From: JBLHKE01 sp047619485
Lineage (GTDB): Bacteria; Verrucomicrobiota; Verrucomicrobiia; Verrucomicrobiales; DEV007
DNA length: 8,284 bases
NCBI GenBank assembly: GCA_047619485.1
Contig: JBLHKE010000329.1
Span: 1 to 8,284, forward strand
Direction of reading: 5' to 3'
Shown: positions 1 through 6,755 of the stretch, one piece after another
Position numbering within the stretch: the stretch's first letter is position 1
How the letters are laid out: the number at the start of each line of letters is the position of its first letter
The notes under the pieces: generated by a model
What the model saw: only the letters and a program-made list of their open reading frames with translations
What the model was told of the DNA's origin: nothing
The model's database searches: none
Program-made: the position numbers and the translations under genes

Positions 1-130
1 CCAGATCCGGCTCGCCGGCTCCGAAGCTGCAGATGTCCTCGCCGTCAGCCTTCATCTGGTTCGCCTGGCTGGTGATCGAGAGGGTGAGCGATTCTTCGAG
101 TTCTGAGATGTGTTTTGCTACGAAATCCAT
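1..130 (-). CDS. Class I pyridoxal-phosphate aminotransferase, aspartate aminotransferase-like (N-terminal part only)
   Basis: The gene reads off the left edge; only the first 43 codons plus one base are present. The start is the ATG complementary to 128-130. The N-terminus opens MDFVAKHISELEESLTLSI and contains SFGAGEPDL at residues 35-43. This matches the opening of subgroup I-beta aspartate aminotransferases, where a helix with a Ser-x-T-x-x-I/V motif is followed by a Lys-rich turn and the substrate-binding I-S-F-G-A-G-E-P-D strand. By family, the enzyme moves an amino group between aspartate (or a similar amino acid) and 2-oxoglutarate in the cytoplasm. The PLP lysine and the arginines that fix substrate specificity lie outside the window, so aspartate specificity is inferred. 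No Shine-Dalgarno site precedes the ATG. The kinase gene upstream is on the same strand, 118 bases away. Confidence 0.88.
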   Translation of the reverse strand, partial: MDFVAKHISELEESLTLSITSQANQMKADGEDICSFGAGEPDL

Positions 131-173
131 ATTTATAAGAAGTGAAATTTTCCCGGGCTGAGCAGGGCTATGG

Positions 174-179
174 TTTATA
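174..179 (-). promoter_or_regulatory. Possible -10 element (TATAAA) for the aminotransferase gene
   Basis: On the minus strand, TATAAA sits 43 bases before the aminotransferase ATG in an AT-rich part of the 131-248 gap. This would give a leader of about 37 bases. No good -35 is seen at the right distance; the best is TTAATT at a short spacing. A second TATAAA directly against the ATG (132-137) would place the transcript start inside the gene, so it is less likely. No convincing terminator for the kinase is seen in the gap. Confidence 0.3.
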
Positions 180-248
180 CGTCGGATTTTACAAAATTAA
201 AGGAGTTGTTTGCCATTTTTCTCCGCAACTACGCGGTCTAGCAGGCTC

Positions 249-1205
249 TCAGCCGAAGCCCGCTAATTCCCACACCCCGAACCCTGAAAGCACCCCTGCA
301 TGCCCTCCCCGCGCCGTCAGCGCACAGGCACCTGCCGCCGCCGCCAGTCGGCCGGCGTCTGCCGTGGAAAACCCCCGATCAAGACCCGCGATCAGCCCAG
401 CAACGAAAGCATCGCCCGCCCCCGTGGAATCGACGATCTCGCCCGGCGGCGTCACCGGAGCCACCTCAATCCAGTCATTTCCCCCGCCCGGCTCACCCAG
501 CAAGGCTCCGTCGGCTCCGAGTTTGACCCCAATCAGTCCTCTCGCCCCTGCCTCACGGTAGCGGGCGAGGATCTGGCCGGGATCAGTCAAGCCAGTGTGG
601 CCGCGCGCCTCGACCAGCGACGGCACAAAAACATCGAGATGCGGGAGCACCGGCGCCAGCGCCTGCCAACTCCCGCCATCGCCACCCGCGTCCATGACAG
701 TCCGGACACCTGACTCACGGATTTTTTCCAGGACCGCAGCAAGGTCAGGCTCCAGCCCAGGCATGCGTCCGAAGTAACCCAAGACAAACCAATCAGCCGC
801 CGCGATCGCAGAAAAATGTTCGCGCACGAACGCGGCATCAATCGATTTGGTCGCGGTGCGCACTCCGGGCGCGAGGAAACTCCGCTCCCCTGCGGCATCT
901 ACCAGCACCGCGACCGCCGTCGTCGGGTCGGTCGGGTGGGTTTGTAAAAGACCGTGCTCCACGCCTTCTGCATCCAGCTGGCCGCGGACGATACCACCCC
1001 ATCCGTCATCACCGACCAATGATAAAATGCCAGGCGCCATCCCGAGCCGCTTGAGGGAGATGCCGACGTTGCAGGTGATCCCACCGCAGGTCGGTCGGAT
1101 CGGATCGATCGTGACGGTGCGATCAAAACCGATCGCCGATTTGAGATCGACCGTCAGGCATGGCAGATCGACCACGCACGAGCCACAGATAATTGCATTT
1201 ATCAT
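249..1205 (-). CDS. PfkB-family carbohydrate/nucleoside kinase
   Basis: A 318-residue cytoplasmic kinase of the ribokinase/PfkB superfamily, of normal family length and apparently intact. It starts with the usual first strand (IICGSCVVDLP, residues 5-15). The first PfkB signature region is RPTCGGITCNVGISLKRLG (37-55), followed by the LVGDDGWG turn (63-70). The anion-hole and catalytic motif DSTGAGDAF is at 259-267, with D265 as the expected general base. VPSLVEARGHTG (194-205) takes the place of the usual P-N-x-x-E stretch before the ATP-binding half. By family it phosphorylates a sugar, nucleoside or related alcohol with ATP. Specificity among ribokinase, fructokinase, adenosine kinase and sugar-acid kinases cannot be read from sequence alone. 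The ATG at 1203-1205 gives the normal family N-terminus, although no Shine-Dalgarno site precedes it. The divergent VOC gene begins only 12 bases away, so the kinase promoter must lie inside that gene. Confidence 0.9.
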   Translation of the reverse strand: MINAIICGSCVVDLPCLTVDLKSAIGFDRTVTIDPIRPTCGGITCNVGISLKRLGMAPGILSLVGDDGWGGIVRGQLDAEGVEHGLLQTHPTDPTTAVAVLVDAAGERSFLAPGVRTATKSIDAAFVREHFSAIAAADWFVLGYFGRMPGLEPDLAAVLEKIRESGVRTVMDAGGDGGSWQALAPVLPHLDVFVPSLVEARGHTGLTDPGQILARYREAGARGLIGVKLGADGALLGEPGGGNDWIEVAPVTPPGEIVDSTGAGDAFVAGLIAGLDRGFSTADAGRLAAAAGACALTARGGHAGVLSGFGVWELAGFG

Positions 1206-1217
1206 TTGGGATTTAGC

Positions 1218-1613
1218 ATGGATGATTTTGGAATGCCTCTAGCACACCTGACCCTAGCGACGCGCGACGTCCCCGCCACCGCAGAATTTTTCCGCTCAGT
1301 CTTCGGATGGGAGAACACACCTAAGGCGAACAACTCCGCCATCGATGTCGAGTGGCTCGACATCGGCAATGGGCAGCAGCTGCACGTCATCGGCGTTCCA
1401 GAGTTCGAGATCTCGCCGTTCGAGCGCGAGTATGGACGCCATGTGGCATTCTTCGCCAGCGCCCTCGAACTAACGGCCGTGAAATCGCGCCTAGAAGAAC
1501 GCGGGATCGAGCTCGTAGCTGCAGAACGCCCGACACCGTTCGAACGTTTCTTCTTCAAGGACCCAAACGGGTATGTAATCGAGGTGATCGACGGTGATGC
1601 TTGGAGGGAGTGA
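1218..1613 (+). CDS. VOC-superfamily (glyoxalase/bleomycin-resistance-like) protein
   Basis: A small protein of 131 residues from the ATG at 1218. The second ATG at 1233 gives 126 residues, and a TTG at 1206 gives 135. I prefer 1218 because GGGA lies six bases upstream; the family N-terminus would also fit 1233. Numbered from 1233, the paired beta-alpha-beta-beta-beta halves are visible. MPLAHLTLATRDVPATAEFF opens half one, GRHVAFFA (68-75) opens half two, and FKDPNGYVIEVID (108-120) closes it. H5, H51, H70 and E117 are the likely metal-ligand candidates. FFKDPNGYVIEV is typical of VOC enzymes and of metal-free binding proteins alike. The reaction is unknown: it could be a dioxygenase-, lyase- or resistance-type member. 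It is divergent from the PfkB kinase, and a palindrome that could end its transcript follows 16 bases after the stop. Confidence 0.85.
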   Translation: MDDFGMPLAHLTLATRDVPATAEFFRSVFGWENTPKANNSAIDVEWLDIGNGQQLHVIGVPEFEISPFEREYGRHVAFFASALELTAVKSRLEERGIELVAAERPTPFERFFFKDPNGYVIEVIDGDAWRE

Positions 1614-1629
1614 TTGCTCAACTAGGCGG

Positions 1630-1649
1630 CTTCGATTTTAAAATCGAAG
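1630..1649. terminator. 20-base perfect palindrome, possible two-way terminator
   Basis: CTTCGATTTTAAAATCGAAG is a perfect inverted repeat beginning 16 bases after the VOC stop codon. As RNA it would give a seven- to eight-pair stem with a small AU loop on either strand. No run of T follows on either side, so it is not a classic intrinsic terminator; a protein-binding dyad is the alternative. Its place between two convergent genes (VOC and sulfatase) favours a transcription-end role. Confidence 0.4.
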
Positions 1650-1670
1650 TTACCCAACCCTTCGCGCTAA

Positions 1671-1697
1671 GGGCTTGTCAGGAAATAAGTCATACAA
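1671..1697 (+). repeat. Left terminal inverted repeat of the MITE
   Basis: This 27-base end pairs with the reverse complement of 1801-1827, with three mismatches (at 1682, 1689 and 1692 by alignment). If the flanking bases are counted, similarity runs a few bases outwards to 1666. Confidence 0.8.
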
Positions 1698-1800
1698 AGA
1701 TGCGCAGGAATTTTAGCCAGCAACAAGGCAGATTTCAGCGATGATAGCGGGCTATTTGAGTTGGAAGCTAACGCGGGTGATGGCCAAAATAACCAGCAGA

Positions 1801-1827
1801 TTGTAGGAGTTATTTACTGACAAGCCC
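1801..1827 (-). repeat. Right terminal inverted repeat of the MITE
   Basis: The reverse complement reads GGGCTTGTCAGTAAATAACT and continues to position 1801. Its outermost base, 1827, also supplies the last base of the sulfatase TAG stop codon. Confidence 0.8.
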
Positions 1828-3335
1828 TAAGCCCGCGGGCCGATGTCCGTCTTGCCGTCGTTCTCCTGCTTCTCGCCCGGCGTGCTGCGCCCCTCGGCTA
1901 CGTATTTCTGCATCAGAGCGGTCAGCGCTTTGACGATCTCCGGTTTCTCCAATGCGAGATTTTTCCGCTCGGCGGGATCCGACTCCAAATCGAACAACTG
2001 CACCGGCGGCGCATCTTTTGGAGCCTTGCCAGGACGCGGGTTGCTCCAGCCACCGGAACCTTTGCACAGACATAGCTTCCACTTGCCCTGGCGGATGGCG
2101 AACGCACCATCGATCGAATGATGCACGATCGCATCACGCTCGACCACCTTCGCATCTTTCAGCGTCGGCAGGAACGAAACGCTATCGACTCCCGCATCCG
2201 CTGCCAACGGTTTGCCCAAAAGCTCTGCACAGGTCGCGAGGAAATCGGTCTGGCAAGTGAGACGCGTTGTCTCCGTCCCAGGCGTCACTTTGCCAGGCCA
2301 GCGGACGATGAACGGCACGCGGTGACCGCCTTCGTAAATGTCGGCTTTGTGCCCACGTAGGTCGCCATTGGGCTTGTGCCCCTGCTTCTCCAAGTTCGGA
2401 ATCTTCGCCGCCGGCGAACAGCCGTTATCGGTGGTGAAAACCACCAGTGTCTCATCCTCGACCCCGTGTTTCTTTAGAGCCGCCAAGACTTCACCCACCA
2501 CCCAGTCGGTCTCCATCAGGAAATCGCCATACGCTCCGATCGATGATTTCCCCTGCCACTTCTCGCTCGGCACGATCGGCGTGTGCGGGGAGGTCAGCGG
2601 TAGGTAGAGGAAGAACGGCTCATCCTTCGGCGCGGCGCGATCGATGAATGCCACCGACTTCTCTGCGAAGCTCTTCAGGCAATCGACCGCCTCGAAATCT
2701 TCCGCGGCAGCACCTTTGCGGAAGAAGGCCTTCGTCACCGTGCCTGGCTTGGTCGCTTTTTCGTTCTCGATGTAGACGTACGGAGCCATGTCGAGCGACG
2801 CCTGAATGCCGTAGAAGTAGTCGAAGCCATGCGAGGTCGGCGTGACGGCCGGCTTCAAGTAGTCGATGTCCCAGCCCTGCTGCTTTTTCGTCTTCGGGTC
2901 TGGCTTGAAATCTTTCAAGAACTGCCAACCGATGCCGAGGTGCCACTTGCCAACACAGGCGGTCTGGTAGCCGTTCGATTTCAAAAACGAAGCCACAGTG
3001 GTCTCGCCTTCCTTGATCAGCGGCTTGTCGTGCGGATTAAAAAATACCGACCGCTTGAGTCGCGTGCGCCAGTTGTAACGGCCGGTCAGCACCGAGTAGC
3101 GTGTCGGTGTGCACACGGCCGATGACGAGTGCGCATCCGTGAAACGCATCCCCTGCTTCGCCAGCCCATCGATGTGTGGCGTCGCGGCCTTACCCGTGGT
3201 GTGGGACACGTCGCCAATCCCCATGTCATCGGCGAGGATGAAGACAATGTTGGGAGAATCCGCCGCGAGCAGGCTGGATGCAGCGAGCAGGCTCGCAAGA
3301 AATAGGACAATTCGGGAAAGCTTCATGCTGGACAT
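1827..3335 (-). CDS. Secreted Cys-type sulfatase (arylsulfatase A-like, S1 family)
   Basis: The 502-residue protein has a Sec signal peptide (residues 4-25, hydrophobic core ending SSLLAA before DSPN), so it is exported. The alkaline-phosphatase-fold sulfatase motifs are all present. ILADDMG (33-39) supplies metal-binding D36 and D37. CTPTR (75-79) is the formylglycine signature, with C75 as the residue to be oxidised. GKWHLG (129-134) supplies K130 and H132, SPHTP (249-253) supplies H251, and TTDNG (301-305) supplies D303 and N304. By family it hydrolyses sulfate esters, usually on sulfated polysaccharides; the substrate is not readable here. Cys-type sulfatases need a formylglycine-generating enzyme, which is not in this window. 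The second ATG (M4, at 3326) gives a more usual signal peptide start and may be the true start; neither has a good ribosome site. The stop codon TAG is half target duplication and half MITE, but the rejoined empty site would also read TAG, so the insertion leaves the protein unchanged. Confidence 0.93.
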   Translation of the reverse strand: MSSMKLSRIVLFLASLLAASSLLAADSPNIVFILADDMGIGDVSHTTGKAATPHIDGLAKQGMRFTDAHSSSAVCTPTRYSVLTGRYNWRTRLKRSVFFNPHDKPLIKEGETTVASFLKSNGYQTACVGKWHLGIGWQFLKDFKPDPKTKKQQGWDIDYLKPAVTPTSHGFDYFYGIQASLDMAPYVYIENEKATKPGTVTKAFFRKGAAAEDFEAVDCLKSFAEKSVAFIDRAAPKDEPFFLYLPLTSPHTPIVPSEKWQGKSSIGAYGDFLMETDWVVGEVLAALKKHGVEDETLVVFTTDNGCSPAAKIPNLEKQGHKPNGDLRGHKADIYEGGHRVPFIVRWPGKVTPGTETTRLTCQTDFLATCAELLGKPLAADAGVDSVSFLPTLKDAKVVERDAIVHHSIDGAFAIRQGKWKLCLCKGSGGWSNPRPGKAPKDAPPVQLFDLESDPAERKNLALEKPEIVKALTALMQKYVAEGRSTPGEKQENDGKTDIGPRA

Positions 3336-3373
3336 TCTGAATGCGTTTCGAGTCTAGGCAAGGTGCCATCCGC

Positions 3374-3382
3374 TGGTATGAT
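3374..3382 (+). promoter_or_regulatory. Extended -10 promoter element (TGGTATGAT) for the DUF2330 gene
   Basis: TG-N-TATGAT matches the extended -10 consensus except for one base. Only six bases separate it from the GTG at 3389, so a normal start point would fall on or next to the start codon, giving a leaderless message. No clear -35 is present, which is acceptable for an extended -10. Confidence 0.4.
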
Positions 3383-3388
3383 GGGAGC

Positions 3389-4453
3389 GTGAAATCCCTG
3401 ATCGCCCTCCTCGCCGCCCTATCGATTCTCCAAGTTAACCTTCTCGCAGATGGCAAAGTGATGCCGCCGCAGAACTACACCGGATCGCTGGAGGAGAAGG
3501 CCCAAGAGGCGATTATCGTCTTCACGCCCGGCAGCGACAAGAAGAGCGCGGTGCAGGATCTGATCATCAAGATTCAGGTCGAGGGCAAGGTCGACAACTT
3601 CGCCTGGGTCGTCCCACTGCCGTCGAAACCGACCACCCGCGAGGAGGACGCAGTGCTTTTTAAAGAGTGCTTCAACTACGTCACCGCACGCAGGCGACCG
3701 CCCCAAAAGAACCGGGCGTTCTCAATCAAAAAATCGGCACAGGAGGGCGCCAGCAAGCCCGCGGCCAAGATCGAAGTCCTCTCCCGGGAAGTTGTCGGCA
3801 GCTTCGACGTCGCCGTCGTCAAAGAGAACCTCGCCGGCGCGCTCAATGAGTGGTTGAAAAAAGAGGGCTTCCAAGAGCTCAAAAACGCCGAGGACACCAT
3901 CGGCTACTACCGCGAAAAAGGTTACGTCTTCGCCTGTATGAAAGTCGCCGACACCGCGCTGTCGAAATCCGGCAGCGCCGACCTGCACCCGCTGCGGTTC
4001 ACCTTCGAGACTGGCGGCCGCGATGGCATCTACTTCCCGATGAAAATGACCGGCCTGCAGAAGGACAAGTTCGACGTGAATCTCTACGTGTTCTACCGGG
4101 CGTGGCTGAACGATCACCTCAATGGCTTCGGCTTCGAACACCGCGGTTTCGCGCTCAACTGGCGCGACTATGACTCCGAGGATTGCAAGCCCAACGCCGG
4201 TAAAACCTGGTCGGCACCGAAGAGTGATCCCTACCTGAAAAACTACGCCAGCAAGATCCCCGAGCTCACCCGATTTTTCCAGACCCGCCATCCCGGCAAG
4301 CGCTTCTACATGACCAACATCCGCGCCGAGGGGCTCAAACCAAAACACGTGCGCGAGTGGGACAACGACCTGTGGATGTTCCCATTCTACACCGACAAGA
4401 TGATGGTGCCCTACGATGCACGCGAAGGCGGAGCGGCGGCACCGAAATCATAG
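3389..4453 (+). CDS. DUF2330 family exported protein, function unknown
   Basis: A 354-residue protein from the GTG at 3389. The reading frame is open from an ATG at 3341, but that start adds 16 residues before the signal peptide and lies almost against the sulfatase start. From GTG the N-terminus MKSLIALLAALSILQVNLLA is a clean signal peptide, cleaved near LLA-DG. The mature start DGKVMPPQNY, then EEKAQEAIIVFTPG (35-48), the strand LIIKIQVEGKVDNFAWVVPLP (58-78) and PLRFTFETGG (201-210) are the recognisable DUF2330 blocks. No biochemical function is established for the family to my knowledge. The C-terminal part (residues 215-354) is rich in aromatic residues, lacks a membrane segment and has no motif I know, so the protein is probably periplasmic or secreted. 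It is divergent from the sulfatase with 53 bases between starts. The gap to the convergent fusion gene downstream is 165 bases. Confidence 0.82.
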   Translation: MKSLIALLAALSILQVNLLADGKVMPPQNYTGSLEEKAQEAIIVFTPGSDKKSAVQDLIIKIQVEGKVDNFAWVVPLPSKPTTREEDAVLFKECFNYVTARRRPPQKNRAFSIKKSAQEGASKPAAKIEVLSREVVGSFDVAVVKENLAGALNEWLKKEGFQELKNAEDTIGYYREKGYVFACMKVADTALSKSGSADLHPLRFTFETGGRDGIYFPMKMTGLQKDKFDVNLYVFYRAWLNDHLNGFGFEHRGFALNWRDYDSEDCKPNAGKTWSAPKSDPYLKNYASKIPELTRFFQTRHPGKRFYMTNIRAEGLKPKHVREWDNDLWMFPFYTDKMMVPYDAREGGAAAPKS

Positions 4454-4489
4454 ACACGCTTGCTCAATTTTAGCGATCGCCTCCTGCTG

Positions 4490-4505
4490 TCCCGGCGCGG
4501 GATTT
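4490..4505 (+). terminator. Weak hairpin after the DUF2330 gene
   Basis: TCCCG-GCG-CGGGA followed by TTT lies 36 bases past the DUF2330 stop. The stem is strong in GC but only five pairs long, and the T-run is short. Nothing else is recognised in the 165-base gap between the convergent genes. Confidence 0.25.
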
Positions 4506-4618
4506 CGGAGCACTGCAATTAGCCTCGGCAGGAGGGTTGCTGCTGTTTCACCAAACCGGACAGGGTATCAGTCGCACGCATCGCCACCAAACGCCCTCTG
4601 AACCTCCCCTAGCATGTT

Positions 4619-6622
4619 TCACACTAGCGCGGCATCCTGTGCCAGCAACTCCAACACGGCAGCAGAAACCTCCTCCGGAATCACCGCATCCATGCAGCGA
4701 AAATCCATCGGACACTCACGCAGGAAACATGGACCGCATTCCACATGGTGACGGATAACGCGGTGCCCTTCGCCGAGTGGCCCCGTCCAGATCGGGTCGG
4801 TTGAACCAAACACCGCGACGACTTTCACCCCGAGATACGCAGCCAGATGCAAGGTGCCTGTGTCGTTGGTCAAGATCACCTCGCACTCGCGCATCTCGTC
4901 CATCAGCTGATTCACGCTGGTTTTGCCAATACGATTTTGGAATCCGACTTTGCCCTGCAGCATCGCTTCCAATTTCTCACCAATCTCGACCTCACCAGGA
5001 CTCCCGAATAGCTGCCACTCGATCTTGCCCGACATCTCATCGGCAACACGAACGGCGGCGGCAGCATATTTTTCTGGTGGCCAACGTTTTGAATCGCCAT
5101 ACTCTGCTCCAGGACACAGGCCGACCTTCACAAGGTCGCGATGAGGATCACTGCGGGTGTGTTTCGGCGGATCGAAAATGCTCGCATCATCGACGTCGGC
5201 TCCGCATTTTGCCACGACGTCTAAGTAGTGGTTCACGTGGTGCACGGTCGGCCCTGGGTCAGGCTCCTTAATGATCTGATCAATGTGCCGGCTGCGCAGC
5301 TTCCCGCGGTAACCGACCACCCGCGGAATCCCCGCGCGCGTCACCTCCATCGCGGAGCGTTGCGAGTTGGGGAAAAGGATCGCCACATCGAAGGCGGCGA
5401 CATCGGTGATCCGTTTCGCCGTCTCAACCGGTTTGCCGCGGCGCTCTTTCGGGATCACCGCGTCCACCTCGTCTACCGTTCGCCACACATCAGCGATCCC
5501 CTCCGGCACGAGCACGGCGACCCACGCGTCAGGGCGGCCACGTTTGAGAGCTTTCACCGCTGGGATCGCCATGCAGGCATCGCCGAGCGGGTTCGGCGAG
5601 GACACTAGGATGCTGAACCGCTTCAAGTCACTAACATTCATCCCATCCGGCAGCACGCTGCCGCGCTTGTAGGAATTGATTAGGAAATTCGGCTTCGGCG
5701 TCTTCCAGCGATTGTGCACCCAGAACCAATCCTGTGGAGACTCGCTGATCACGTCCGCCAGGTGTCCGTTCATCACGGCCGTGAGCGGTTCAATTTTTCC
5801 GCCGCCCTCGCCTTTCGGATCGATCGGTGGATGGATTACTAGCTCCCAGCGTGCCAGACCACGCGTGTAGAGCCCGAGCGACAACATCGGCGCCCCGGTC
5901 TTCAGCGCCAGCAGCGGAGCTAGGTTCGACGTCGATGCCAGCCTGCCGAAAAAAGGACACCACACCCCTTTGTCACCCGCATGCTGATCCACCAGAACCC
6001 CCAGCACCCCACCGGCCTTCAGATGCCGGATCGGCGAGTAGAAACCCTCGCTGCGATTGAACAAGTGCGTCCCATCTTGCTCACGGCGATTCCGGATCAA
6101 CCGGTCCATGAAAGGGTTCGAGAGGGGCTGATAGAGCGAGCCGCGCAGAGACCCCACACTCACCTCCTTCGCCCGTGCCAAGATTTCCCAGCTTCCCATG
6201 TGACAGATCAAGTAGACCAACCCGCGCCCGAGTTTTTCCGCCGCGTCCCGGTTTTCCAGTCCGACGATCGTCAAGCGGGCCTCGACTTTCTCGCGCGGCA
6301 TCACGCCGAGCTTGATGCTCGAGACCAGGTTGCCACCGAGCGTTACAAAATGATCACGCGCCAGCTGCCGGATCTCGGCTGCGGATTTCTCCCCCTCGAA
6401 AGCGATCGCCAGGTTGCGCCGGACAAGCTTTCGGTAACCTGGCAAGATCAGATGGGCGATCCACCCCGCGAAGCGTCCAAACAAAAAACACACCGTCAAC
6501 GGCACGAGGACGAAGGCGCCCTCGAAGACCCGGTAGGCGGCATAGACCAGCCACTGGCCAAAATTCCCACGCACCACAGCGGGCGCATCAGAGGTTTTAG
6601 CAATTTCTTCGCGGATACTCAA
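4619..6622 (-). CDS. Fusion of lipid A acyltransferase (LpxL/HtrB-like) and ADP-heptose:LPS heptosyltransferase (WaaF-like, GT9)
   Basis: A single 667-residue frame joins two LPS-assembly enzymes. Residues about 20-315 are an LpxL/HtrB acyltransferase. A hydrophobic membrane anchor (about 34-61) precedes the catalytic HxxxxE motif H141-M-G-S-W-E146, followed by LVDQHAG (210-216) and WFWVHNRWK (299-307). Residues about 335-660 are a GT9 glycosyltransferase closest in motifs to heptosyltransferase II. These are ILVSSPNPLGDACMAIPAVK (338-357, with D348 in the catalytic LGDA), GLCPGAEYGDSKRWPP (501-516), TNDTGTLHLAA (585-595), FGSTDPIWTGPLG (605-617), and the Cys-rich CGPCFLRECP (629-638). By family, part one adds a secondary acyl chain to lipid A and part two adds heptose to the inner core, both at the inner face of the cytoplasmic membrane. 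The start is TTG at 6622; an in-frame stop 15 bases upstream excludes a longer frame, and the first internal ATG would cut the acyltransferase. secG lies 133 bases upstream on the same strand. Confidence 0.9.
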   Translation of the reverse strand: MSIREEIAKTSDAPAVVRGNFGQWLVYAAYRVFEGAFVLVPLTVCFLFGRFAGWIAHLILPGYRKLVRRNLAIAFEGEKSAAEIRQLARDHFVTLGGNLVSSIKLGVMPREKVEARLTIVGLENRDAAEKLGRGLVYLICHMGSWEILARAKEVSVGSLRGSLYQPLSNPFMDRLIRNRREQDGTHLFNRSEGFYSPIRHLKAGGVLGVLVDQHAGDKGVWCPFFGRLASTSNLAPLLALKTGAPMLSLGLYTRGLARWELVIHPPIDPKGEGGGKIEPLTAVMNGHLADVISESPQDWFWVHNRWKTPKPNFLINSYKRGSVLPDGMNVSDLKRFSILVSSPNPLGDACMAIPAVKALKRGRPDAWVAVLVPEGIADVWRTVDEVDAVIPKERRGKPVETAKRITDVAAFDVAILFPNSQRSAMEVTRAGIPRVVGYRGKLRSRHIDQIIKEPDPGPTVHHVNHYLDVVAKCGADVDDASIFDPPKHTRSDPHRDLVKVGLCPGAEYGDSKRWPPEKYAAAAVRVADEMSGKIEWQLFGSPGEVEIGEKLEAMLQGKVGFQNRIGKTSVNQLMDEMRECEVILTNDTGTLHLAAYLGVKVVAVFGSTDPIWTGPLGEGHRVIRHHVECGPCFLRECPMDFRCMDAVIPEEVSAAVLELLAQDAALV

Positions 6623-6657
6623 AGCAAGGCGAGACTATTTTCGCGATGCCGACAAGG

Positions 6658-6688
6658 CAAAGCAAAAGAACGCGGCGCGCGGATCCGC
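6658..6688 (-). terminator. Possible weak terminator between secG and the fusion gene
   Basis: Read on the minus strand, GCGG (6688-6685) can pair with CCGC (6675-6672), followed by GTTCTTTTGCTTTG. It lies about 70 bases past the secG stop. The four-pair stem is poor, so read-through into the next gene is likely. The overlapping GCGGATCCGC palindrome is an alternative dyad. Confidence 0.18.
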
Positions 6689-6755
6689 TTCGAAAATAGG
6701 TTGAGCTTCGATGAGCCAGACTCCCAGCTCACATCGCCAAGCCTAGATCGAGAAC

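Larger units (their letters stand above)
1671..1827. mobile_element. Miniature inverted-repeat transposable element (MITE), 157 bp
   Basis: The stretch begins GGGCTTGTCAGGAAATAAG and ends CTTATTTCC-like in reverse as TTATTTACTGACAAGCCC. Its two 27-base ends match as inverted repeats at 24 of 27 positions. Past the ends the match continues loosely (ATTTTAGCCA on the left against ATTTTGGCCA on the reversed right). ATAGC-GG-GCTAT sits at the exact centre (1744-1755), so the whole element could fold into one long stem. TAA flanks it on both sides (1668-1670 and 1828-1830), which fits a 3-bp target duplication, or TA if one more base belongs to each repeat. It has no coding capacity and is visibly more AT-rich than its neighbours. 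It would need a transposase from a related full-length insertion sequence elsewhere. I do not assign it to an IS family. Confidence 0.8.

Noticed and set aside
217..240. CCGC-GTAGTT-GCGG hairpin after the kinase as a terminator
   Set aside because: The stem has only four pairs and, on the strand of the kinase, is followed by A residues and not T.
142..713. Two plus-strand open frames (142-561 and 300-713) at the left end
   Set aside because: Both lie antisense over the kinase C-terminal half and encode Pro/Ala/Arg-rich sequence typical of shadows.
3722..4348. 208-codon minus-strand open frame inside the DUF2330 gene
   Set aside because: Antisense shadow of a gene with recognisable family blocks; its Val/Gly/Glu-rich product has no known motif.
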